A stretch of DNA of 11,623 bases from Clostridiales bacterium UBA3953 (GTDB lineage Bacteria > Bacillota > Clostridia > Oscillospirales > CAG-272). A program made the translations under genes and the position numbers. Where the stretch lies: NCBI GenBank assembly GCA_002385415.1, contig DGDL01000002.1, forward strand, positions 1-11,623, in the 5' to 3' direction. The notes under the pieces were generated by a model, which saw nothing but the letters and a program-made list of their open reading frames with translations, was not told the origin of the DNA and did not search any database. The number at the start of each line of letters is the position of its first letter. The stretch's first letter is position 1. Positions 1 through 5,050 of this stretch are shown one piece after another.

Positions 1-3
1 GGG

Positions 4-22
4 AGATGTGTATAAGAGACAG
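4..22 (+). other. Nextera/Tn5 mosaic-end adapter (sequencing artefact)
   Basis: Positions 4-22 read AGATGTGTATAAGAGACAG, the exact 19-base Tn5 mosaic end used in Nextera libraries. It lies at the extreme left end after three G bases, so it is untrimmed adapter and not genome. Translated, it gives the false N-terminus MYKRQ on the first gene. Genomic sequence starts at about position 23. Confidence 0.97.
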
Positions 23-694
23 GAGTGTGATAATGTGAACAATATATCTCAAGCAGATCACAATAGCAATTTGCGCAAACGCACACGAACTCGTACGCCT
101 GTATGGTTAAAGATTACAATAATAGTTTTGGTTTTGGGCTGTTTAATGTCTTTGCTTGCCCAAAACGCAGTATGGTTTTTGTTTTTGGGCGGTCTTGCCG
201 CTCCCATTTACATAATAGCTTTGATAATTGCCATTATTAAGAAACAGCCCAAAACAGGTTTGTTTGTTTGCCTTATATTAAGCTTATTTATGATAGTAAT
301 AGCTCCGCTCGCTTATGATTCCAAAAACACTGATAATAGCCCCGATTCATTGCTGCACGGTCAAGAATTAAGAGAAGCCTGCCAAGAGTTTTCATACAAT
401 GAAATAGCACGTTATCCAGAACAATATAAAGGCCGATATGTCAAATTTGTTGGCAAAATTATACAAGTGGTAGAGTCATCTGTTAGTAACCAAATTGACA
501 TGCGCCTTGCTCTTGTGTCCAATGATGTCGTTTATATTAGCTATAATCGTCAAGAACAAGAACCCAGGCTATTAGAAGGGGATAAAATTATAGCATACGG
601 AAAATTGAATGGATTAATTACATATGAATCATTATTTGGACAATTAATTACCATTCCGCAATTGAATATGATCGAATATGATTTAATAAGCTAA
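23..694 (+). CDS. Membrane protein with C-terminal OB-fold-like domain, 5'-partial
   Basis: The frame is open from the contig edge, and the apparent ATG at 8 lies in adapter, so the true start is unknown. A GTG at 35 is possible, but the gene may simply be cut. What can be seen is a polar, basic N-terminus with several Lys/Arg/Thr, then three hydrophobic segments (roughly 35-50, 54-76 and 84-101 counted from position 8), then a soluble domain of about 115 residues. That domain has the pattern Y-P-E-Q-Y-K-G-R-Y-V-K-F-V-G-K-I followed by beta-rich sequence and G-D-K-I-I-A-Y-G-K-L, like the tRNA_anti-like/OB-fold modules found on small membrane proteins of Gram-positive bacteria and their phages. 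Function is unknown; the OB-fold assignment is from sequence feel only. It converges on the tape measure gene and overlaps it by 12 bases. Confidence 0.7.
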   Translation, partial: ECDNVNNISQADHNSNLRKRTRTRTPVWLKITIIVLVLGCLMSLLAQNAVWFLFLGGLAAPIYIIALIIAIIKKQPKTGLFVCLILSLFMIVIAPLAYDSKNTDNSPDSLLHGQELREACQEFSYNEIARYPEQYKGRYVKFVGKIIQVVESSVSNQIDMRLALVSNDVVYISYNRQEQEPRLLEGDKIIAYGKLNGLITYESLFGQLITIPQLNMIEYDLIS

Positions 695-1864
695 TAACGC
701 ACGCCCGGTTCGCCGGGCGTTATTTTTGTCCTCGGCTACTACGCTGTCATACAGCACTTTGCCATCAAGTTCAAGTGTTACATGTATATTGGATTGAGAA
801 TTGTTGTTTAGCGCAGCCGTTACCGCCTCATAAACGCCTCGAGCTACGCCTTCTACAATTTGATCGTTATTTGCTACGGCAGTGCGACCGCCTATTACAC
901 CAACCATTTCGGGCACATTGGTTTCATTGGCAATAAACAATTGACCACGTTCTGGAAAACCGCCTTTTGCATATGTAGGAATTGGATCATACCCCTCAGA
1001 AAAACCTTGAGCAAAGCCCTGGAAGAAACCTTTTACAGCATCCCACAAGGAACCAAAAAGGCTTTTTATTTTTTCGTTTAACCATGTACCAACAGAAACC
1101 ATACCGTTCCAGATGGCTTTAATCATGTTTTTGCCAACATTAACAAGTGCCTCAGGCAATTTTTTAAACCAATCAATAATAGAATTTATAATCTTAGGCA
1201 ATTCAGTATTAACCCATCTAATAACATTGTCCTTCCAAGTAATAATTGTATCTTTAACTTTATTAATAGCATTTAAAATTTTATTCGGAAGTTCAGCAAA
1301 CCATTTTACAATGTTGTCAATTATTTTAGGCACTTCAGTCTTAACGGTGTTTATTACATCACTACACCATCTTGCTATTTTGCCGATTATTAATCCAAGC
1401 TCATATCCTATCCGTTCCGGCAGTTCAGCAAATGTTGTTTTATCATTATCAACTATATTAATAATGGTTTCAGATATACCGCTCTTAACATCGTCCCACA
1501 ACTTTATCCAACGCTCTTTAGTAAACCACGGTTTTATATCGTTTTCCCACCAATTCGCTATCTTCTCCTTTAGTTCAATTGTGAATTTTTGGAAAGCTTC
1601 TGAAATAGACTTGGAAAGCGTTGTACCAAGCGTTTCGCCGGTTTCCGCAAAATGTTTGAGTGCAAACGGGAAGGTTAACGGACTAAGTAATACAAGGTCA
1701 ATTAATTTACCAAGCGGGTCATTATTGGTAAAGTATTCTATCCAACTATTTAAAAATGCTTCGCCGCCGCGCGCGCCAATTGACTTTATAAAAGTGATAA
1801 GCGCTCCAACGCCCGGCAACATGCCCGCGATCAGAAAATCGCCCCAGTTAAATTCAATATCCAA
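683..1864 (-). CDS. Phage tail tape measure protein, C-terminal fragment
   Basis: The last 110 residues carry the typical ending of Firmicutes siphophage tape measure proteins: a Y-A-K-G-G-F-P motif, then G-Q-L-F-I-A, P-E-M-V-G, G-G-R-T-A-V-A-N-N-D-Q-I-V-E-G, and a closing R-R-T-G-R. Residues about 80-290 are long amphipathic helices with a recurring W-x-x-x-[EK]-[LV]-P-x-x-[IL] pattern, as expected of the part that spans the tail tube and sets its length. The fragment has only a TTG start (1864) and no good ribosome binding site. The frame stays open upstream of that TTG and overlaps the end of the N-terminal piece in another frame. I read it as the 3' part of a broken gene. In an intact phage it would guide tail tube assembly and DNA ejection. 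The distal tail gene normally found downstream is absent. Confidence 0.88.
   Translation of the reverse strand: MDIEFNWGDFLIAGMLPGVGALITFIKSIGARGGEAFLNSWIEYFTNNDPLGKLIDLVLLSPLTFPFALKHFAETGETLGTTLSKSISEAFQKFTIELKEKIANWWENDIKPWFTKERWIKLWDDVKSGISETIINIVDNDKTTFAELPERIGYELGLIIGKIARWCSDVINTVKTEVPKIIDNIVKWFAELPNKILNAINKVKDTIITWKDNVIRWVNTELPKIINSIIDWFKKLPEALVNVGKNMIKAIWNGMVSVGTWLNEKIKSLFGSLWDAVKGFFQGFAQGFSEGYDPIPTYAKGGFPERGQLFIANETNVPEMVGVIGGRTAVANNDQIVEGVARGVYEAVTAALNNNSQSNIHVTLELDGKVLYDSVVAEDKNNARRTGRALLAY
701..727 (+). terminator. Intrinsic terminator with TTCG loop
   Basis: A perfect 8-bp stem ACGCCCGG/CCGGGCGT (701-708 with 713-720) closes a TTCG tetraloop and is followed by TATTTTT. It sits 6 bases after the stop of the plus-strand gene and would terminate it. 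The same bases encode the last residues of the convergent tape measure gene. Confidence 0.85.
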
Positions 1865-1875
1865 ATTTTCAGGCT

Positions 1876-2829
1876 TTAAGAATGTTTCTGTGCATATCTT
1901 TTCGATTCGTCGGCATATTTGCCCATTGCAACAGTAAACAGGTTTAAATCTTCTACATATTGCGAGCTTTTATCAATCCACTTGCCCATCACACGCGCTA
2001 TTCGAGTTGCAGCCGCAAGAAGAATACCAAAGCGCATCGCAAGCATATTAAAGCTAAACGCGGTCTTGGTATTAGACGTTTTAAGCCGCGCGTTGGCATT
2101 TATAACCTTTTGAATCTGTGTCGGCAATGCGCTAAACCCGCGTGACACTTTTTCCATTTCTGTGGCAAGCGGGCGCACAGCTTCAGTAACTTCGCGAATT
2201 TTGGCGGCAAATTCCGCAATCTTTTCAGAATGTAATTGCTCGGTGATTTCCGGAATTTTTTTAAGCTGATTGAGAACAGAATTAAGATTGCTTTTACCTA
2301 TTGTTCCAAGCGGAGCAAGTGCTTCAACTAATTGTCTGATATTTTCTGCAAATGTAGAAATGCCTGAATTAGCTATATTTGTAGCGATTTCGGGCACTTT
2401 TTTTAATTGGTTGATAATGTTACCTAAATTGCTATTTTGTATACCATCTAATGAGCGCAGAGAATCAGCCAACGCTGGCATAATACTAAAATCTATGTCT
2501 TTTAATGTCAGTACCGAATTTCCTATTGCTTCAATATGCCGAGCAACTGCTGGTGAAATTTCGGGATTTTTAACAGAAGCTAATGCGTTTAATCCAGCAG
2601 AAAGCTGCGTCAATGACGCAAAATCAATTCCCTTAATTATTTGAACGGCTGTTCCAAAATTTACTATTTGCTTAGCCAGTGTAGTGCTAATTTGCGGCTT
2701 TGGCACAGAAGCCAATTCTTTTAATCCTTTTGCCAAAGACGAAAGTTTATTTCCTGTACCTTCCGATAATTGGCCTGTTGCTTCTTTTAACTCGTTAAGA
2801 TGCTTAACTAATGAGTTTGCGCCCTTTAT
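1876..2829 (-). pseudogene. Phage tail tape measure protein, N-terminal fragment
   Basis: This open frame reads KGANSLVKHLNEL at its start and has several helical repeats of about 45 residues, with L-x-x-L-x-x-V or K-K-[VI]-P-E-I cores. It then runs through an alanine-rich hydrophobic stretch (LLAAATRIARVMGKWI) into VEDLNLFTVAMGKYADESKRYAQK. That last motif marks the end of the N-terminal domain in related tape measure proteins, where several hundred residues usually follow. Here two residues and a stop follow at once, and the C-terminal piece resumes in a different frame. The 5' end is also lost: beyond about 2829 the frame continues only as the antisense of the neighbouring plus-strand gene leader. 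The gene therefore lacks its start, its middle and its reading frame. It is non-functional as sequenced unless the assembly is chimeric. Confidence 0.82.
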
Positions 2830-2870
2830 ATACAGCAGGAAGGGAGAAACAATATAGGGGAGAGAAAAAA

Positions 2871-3221
2871 ATGAAAGAATTAAAAGAAATGTGCGAAAAT
2901 ATCGCAAAAGAATTAATCAGGCGCTATGAAGGCAACCCGGCCGAAGATGAAGCCGCCGAAACTGCGGCATACAATGAAGACTTTGATCTATATAGCTATT
3001 TTACCAATGCATTAGACGTTGAGTATATTATAAGTACCCGCGGCGAGTATTTGGGCGCACATATCGCCGTAACACTGGGCGGTCCTAATATCTACATTGA
3101 CACGCGCCGCGGATATGTCACGGGTTACTGGGACACAGATCACGCCGAGGCATGGCTCCCGCGCGAAGTATGCGACGAAATAGACGATATTTTTGAGGCA
3201 TACTACGAAAGCATTAGGTAA
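2871..3221 (+). CDS. Small acidic phage-type protein, function unknown
   Basis: The chosen ATG at 2871 has AGGGGAG at 2856-2862, 8 bases upstream, which is better than the in-frame upstream codon at 2811 whose extension is antisense to the tape measure fragment. The product is 116 residues, acidic and without membrane segments. It has an N-terminal helix (MKELKEMCENIAKELIRRY), then an alternating region with L-G-G-P-N-I-Y-I-D-T and G-Y-V-T-G-Y-W-D-T-D-x-A-E-A, and a C-terminal acidic helix. The L-G-G-P-N-[IV] ... W-x-x-[DE]-x-A-E pattern resembles small uncharacterised proteins in early or replication regions of clostridial phages and mobile elements. That is recollection of a pattern and not a family assignment. 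Confidence 0.75.
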   Translation: MKELKEMCENIAKELIRRYEGNPAEDEAAETAAYNEDFDLYSYFTNALDVEYIISTRGEYLGAHIAVTLGGPNIYIDTRRGYVTGYWDTDHAEAWLPREVCDEIDDIFEAYYESIR

Positions 3222-3224
3222 CGC

Positions 3225-3252
3225 TTGACACCGCCAACAAACACAATATAAA
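3225..3252 (+). promoter_or_regulatory. Sigma-70-type promoter
   Basis: TTGACA at 3225-3230 and TATAAA at 3247-3252 are separated by 16 bases, directly after the preceding stop codon. It should drive the next small gene or genes through a leader of roughly 100 bases. Confidence 0.7.
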
Positions 3253-3275
3253 ATAACATTAGCCACGCAGAGTGA

Positions 3276-3324
3276 CGGCGGCGAACGCCGCCGGTAATGC
3301 GGCGGCCCGGTCACAAGCCCGGGC
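3276..3324 (+). promoter_or_regulatory. GC-rich double-hairpin leader
   Basis: Between the promoter and the start at 3358 there are two hairpins. One is a perfect 8-bp stem CGGCGGCG/CGCCGCCG (3276-3283 with 3286-3293). The other is a 6-bp stem GCCCGG/CCGGGC (3305-3310 with 3319-3324). There is no T-tract, so these are not terminators. They could be a structured 5' leader or a DNA-level protein site; the role is not known. Confidence 0.45.
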
Positions 3325-3357
3325 AAACTAATACATACGGATACGGAGGTATATATC

Positions 3358-3624
3358 ATGGCAACCCAACACAAGACACTATATGAGGCCGTCAAAGCCG
3401 TGCAACCAATCGTCGAGCGCGACGGCCTACTGCTCGACGACGGCGCAATGTATTGGAGCATTGATAATCTATTAGCGGAGCTGTATAACGCCCCAACCAC
3501 CGACTACGATACTGACGGTTATTATGTTGCAGCGATCGACGGATCCGTCGGATATACGACTGACGACGGATACAATATCCAGTGGATTTACAAGGCCGTC
3601 AAACTCGACGACAACAACGAGTAG
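3358..3624 (+). CDS. Small acidic protein, function unknown
   Basis: The product is 88 residues. The ATG at 3358 has GGAGG at 3345-3349, spaced 8 bases. It is acidic, rich in Asp and Tyr, with no membrane segment or signal peptide. A predicted N-terminal helix (TLYEAVKAVQPIVERDG) precedes a region with D-Y-D-T-D-G-Y-Y-V-A-A-I-D-G and Y-N-I-Q-W-I-Y-K-A-V-K-L. No family is recognised. Its codon choice is GC-rich (GCC, GTC, GAC, CGC), unlike the AT-rich tape measure gene next door, which suggests a different origin within the mosaic element. It shares its promoter with the tiny frame that begins 8 bases downstream. Confidence 0.72.
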   Translation: MATQHKTLYEAVKAVQPIVERDGLLLDDGAMYWSIDNLLAELYNAPTTDYDTDGYYVAAIDGSVGYTTDDGYNIQWIYKAVKLDDNNE

Positions 3625-3631
3625 GGATAGT

Positions 3632-3703
3632 ATGTCATATATCATAATAATTTTACTCTTGCCAATCCTAGTATTAGCGGAGCTTGTTAAAAAAGACCGC
3701 TAA
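3632..3703 (+). CDS. Putative 23-residue single-pass membrane peptide
   Basis: The ATG at 3632 begins MSYIIIILLLPILVLAELVKKDR, split here as MSYIIIILLLPILVL and AELVKKDR: one hydrophobic helix with a short charged tail. AGGGA at 3623-3627 lies 4 bases upstream and overlaps the stop of the previous gene, so translation could be coupled. The frame ends 5 bases before a strong terminator. Such tiny hydrophobic peptides occur as phage accessory proteins and as type I toxins, but no antisense RNA is evident. It may also be chance. Confidence 0.4.
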   Translation: MSYIIIILLLPILVLAELVKKDR

Positions 3704-3708
3704 TCCGT

Positions 3709-3734
3709 GCCCGCTCCGGCGGGCTTTTCTTTTT
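3709..3734 (+). terminator. Intrinsic terminator
   Basis: The stem GCCCGC/GCGGGC (3709-3714 with 3719-3724) has a TCCG loop and is followed by TTTTCTTTTT. It closes the small-gene operon. Confidence 0.88.
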
Positions 3735-3767
3735 GCCTGCGCATGGCCTGCGCGGGCTTATTTTTTT
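3735..3767 (+). terminator. Second, tandem intrinsic terminator
   Basis: The arms GCCTGCGC and GCGCGGGC (3735-3742 with 3750-3757) form 8 bp including one G-T pair, followed by TTATTTTTTT. It starts immediately after the T-tract of the previous terminator. Confidence 0.65.
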
Positions 3768-3969
3768 ATCCAAGCGTCTATGGCCGCGTATAACGGACGT
3801 AGCGCCGTTTTTATTTTGGTATATATCCCTTTTTTATATACCCGCGCCGTTTTCGCCGCGCTATGGCCTTCCTGCGGCGTTATATGGTGCTCATGGCACA
3901 CAATATACCCGACACAACCACGGCCGCGGCATTGTGGACGTTTTTACTAATTTTACACTTGTAGACAAT

Positions 3970-4012
3970 AACAAAAACCGCCTCGGTTCTACTGTTGTAA
4001 AGCCGGGGCGGT
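3970..4012 (-). terminator. Possible minus-strand terminator
   Basis: The 10-bp stem (3977-3986 with 4003-4012, one G-T pair, 16-base loop) is followed on the minus strand by TTTTTGTTATTGT. It could terminate transcription coming from the short minus-strand frame at 4113-4295. Confidence 0.45.
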
Positions 4013-4021
4013 TTCGGTGTT

Positions 4022-4090
4022 AGTTTTTGCGCGAAAACCTGCGCGAAAGTCGCAAGCAAAAGTCGCGAGAGTTTTTGAGCGCGAAAGTCG
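4022..4090. repeat. Cluster of short direct repeats
   Basis: GCGCGAAAGTCG occurs exactly at 4041-4052 and 4079-4090. GCGCGAAA occurs a third time at 4029-4036, and AAAGTCG also occurs at 4059-4065. AGTTTTTG precedes two of the copies (4022-4029 and 4070-4077). The cluster lies about 200 bases upstream of the integrase remnant. Confidence 0.6.
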
Positions 4091-4112
4091 ATAAAAGTTT
4101 GAAGTTAATTAA

Positions 4113-4295
4113 TTATCCGAAATTGCGTTCCAAAGCCGAAAGTTCTTCTGCGATAGTCGATAGTTTTTCCTTTAAAAGTCTAATTTGAATTTCTTTGACA
4201 CCGCGCTCAAACGAAAGTTCTGCATACCTCCACAGAAAGTTGCCGGCTGTTTTGGCCGTGCCTTTGCAACATGCCAATATAAGTTGAGCGTTCAA
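4113..4295 (-). CDS. Short hypothetical protein, doubtful
   Basis: This 60-residue frame has a TTG start and no visible ribosome binding site. The C-terminal half (GVKEIQIRLLKEKLSTIAEEL) has a clean amphipathic heptad-like pattern consistent with a coiled coil, which is the only argument for a real gene. A TATAAT-like box lies just upstream on the minus strand (about 4297-4302), but without a well-placed -35. It overlaps the first bases of the integrase remnant on the other strand. It could be a degraded gene tail. Confidence 0.25.
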   Translation of the reverse strand: MNAQLILACCKGTAKTAGNFLWRYAELSFERGVKEIQIRLLKEKLSTIAEELSALERNFG

Positions 4296-4470
4296 TAATT
4301 ATATCATACCGCATTTTGGCAATAGAGCCGTGCAGGACATAACACCAATCGAGATTCAAGCTTTTTTATTAAAACATAAGAACAAAAGCAAATCATTTGT
4401 ATCTCACTTAAAAGCGGCATTTAACAGCATGATGAAAAGAGCAGTTGTAGGACGCAAACCAGTGAGATAA
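4288..4470 (+). pseudogene. Tyrosine integrase remnant (SAM-like core-binding domain)
   Basis: An open frame without a start codon runs from just after a TGA at 4285-4287 to a TAA at 4468-4470. It reads YIIPHFGNRAVQDITPIEIQ, then AFLLKHKNKSKSFVSHLKAA, then FNSMMKRAVVGRKPVR. This is the typical N-terminal DNA-binding (core-binding, SAM-like) domain of phage and conjugative-element tyrosine recombinases: a [IV]-I-P-x-[FL]-G-x-[RK] turn, D-I-T-P-x-[ED]-I-Q-x-F-[LI], then a helix ending with the equivalent of 'A-V-x-x-x-x-x-x-x-N-P-[VA]'. The arm-binding N-terminus and the whole catalytic domain (R...HxxR...Y) are missing, so it cannot recombine DNA. It marks an old integration event next to the host operon. 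The only internal ATGs (4429, 4432) would give a meaningless 13-residue peptide. Confidence 0.78.
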
Positions 4471-4507
4471 GCTGAAAAACAGCCTATCTCGCTGGTTTTT
4501 TTTCTTT
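4457..4507 (+). terminator. Strong nested intrinsic terminator
   Basis: A 13-bp outer stem AACCAGTGAGATA/TATCTCGCTGGTT (4457-4469 with 4485-4497, one G-T pair) encloses an inner GCTG-AAAAA-CAGC hairpin (4471-4483). It is followed by TTTTTTCTTT. It overlaps the end of the integrase remnant and separates the phage remains from the host genes. Confidence 0.85.
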
Positions 4508-4747
4508 GTTTTTCATAACAAACTTTAAGTTGTGAAGGCTTTAAATTTGGACTTTTTGGGGTATCTTTTGACACTCAAAGTGGGGACTGGCGCGGGGACT
4601 GGTTTTGCAGCAGAGGCGCAGGCAAGCCAAAAAAGCTTATCGCGTATATTTCGGCATTGAAAACGACGAAAACACGGAACTTAATGACAGTACCCGGTAT
4701 ATACCTCATTTAGGGCGCTTAGGGCGGAAAAGTTTACATTATTGCCA
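4508..4747. other. Intergenic, no supportable gene
   Basis: Short frames exist (for example one spanning 4572-4758 in the plus direction), but none has a start with a ribosome binding site or a recognisable family. A tandem 9-base repeat is listed separately. It may contain further decayed element sequence. Confidence 0.4.
4582..4602. repeat. 9-base tandem direct repeat
   Basis: GGGGACTGG at 4582-4590 is repeated at 4594-4602, separated by CGC. The 12-base period keeps the reading frame, so in one frame it reads V-G-T-G-A-G-T-G. The meaning is unknown. Confidence 0.55.
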
Positions 4748-4776
4748 TTGCGTTTAGTTTGCTTGTGTTGTATAAT
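4748..4776 (+). promoter_or_regulatory. Sigma-70-type promoter of the O-acetylation operon
   Basis: TTGCGT at 4748-4753 and a perfect TATAAT at 4771-4776 are separated by 17 bases. Transcription would start near 4783, about 270 bases before the MBOAT gene, leaving a long leader. Confidence 0.75.
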
Positions 4777-4790
4777 TATAGCTGTGAAAA

Positions 4791-4838
4791 TTCCCAATCA
4801 GTTTTGGGAGGTTTAATCGTTCCTCCCGTTTCTTTTTT
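4791..4838 (+). terminator. Terminator with overlapping alternative hairpin in operon leader
   Basis: GGGAGG (4806-4811) pairs with CCTCCC (4822-4827), followed by GTTTCTTTTTT, forming an intrinsic terminator only about 25 bases after the expected transcription start. An upstream hairpin, TCCCAA (4792-4797) with TTGGGA (4804-4809), uses some of the same bases, so the two structures exclude each other as in an attenuator. Confidence 0.6.
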
Positions 4839-4840
4839 AT

Positions 4841-4876
4841 CGCGTGTGCGGTGATAGCGCAAGACGCGAATTTTTT
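4841..4876 (+). terminator. Second terminator-like hairpin in operon leader
   Basis: An outer CGCGT/ACGCG stem (4841-4845 with 4864-4868) and an inner TGCG/CGCA stem (4847-4850 with 4858-4861) are followed by AATTTTTT. It is weaker than the first, because of small bulges and two A residues before the T-tract. Confidence 0.4.
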
Positions 4877-5050
4877 GCCATGTCAAAAATAGATTCGGAG
4901 TAAGAATTGTCCTTTCGGCGGTTTTGCTCATCTCACTCTCGTTGCCGGGCGGTCGTATAAATGGCGGAGCGGTTTAGCGGGATAGGCTTTGAGCTGCTGG
5001 ACGGCAGGTATTGTGCCGGCGAGACGGACAAAACAGATAGATAGCACTTT

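Larger units (their letters stand above)
3768..4112. other. Non-coding stretch with hairpin and short repeats
   Basis: No convincing gene is seen. The region holds an imperfect palindrome GGTATATA/TATATACC (3818-3825 with 3835-3842). It also has a 10-bp hairpin ACCGCCTCGG/CCGGGGCGGT (3977-3986 with 4003-4012) that has a T-rich run on its minus-strand side, and the repeat cluster described separately. Frames on the plus strand here are Cys/Pro/Arg-rich with no ribosome binding site and look like translated non-coding DNA. Confidence 0.5.

Noticed and set aside
1113..1937. 274-residue hydrophobic plus-strand frame
   Set aside because: It is antisense to the tape measure C-terminal fragment; its hydrophobicity comes from reading Lys/Asn/Glu codons backwards.
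3012..3500. 162-residue minus-strand frame
   Set aside because: It is antisense to two small genes that have proper ribosome binding sites. Its composition is Cys/Arg/Ser-rich and it has no supported start.
3684..4023. Two overlapping plus-strand frames after the small-gene operon
   Set aside because: They begin inside or before the tandem terminators, lack ribosome binding sites and have erratic composition.
3276..4100. CRISPR array
   Set aside because: The short repeats are irregular, under 13 bases and not evenly spaced; no array structure exists anywhere in the window.
4784..4816. 10-residue GTG frame in the operon leader as a leader peptide
   Set aside because: It would start at about the transcription start with no ribosome binding site and has no run of regulatory codons.
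4961..5044. 27-residue frame just before the MBOAT gene
   Set aside because: There is no ribosome binding site, and a stop codon directly precedes it; nothing supports translation.
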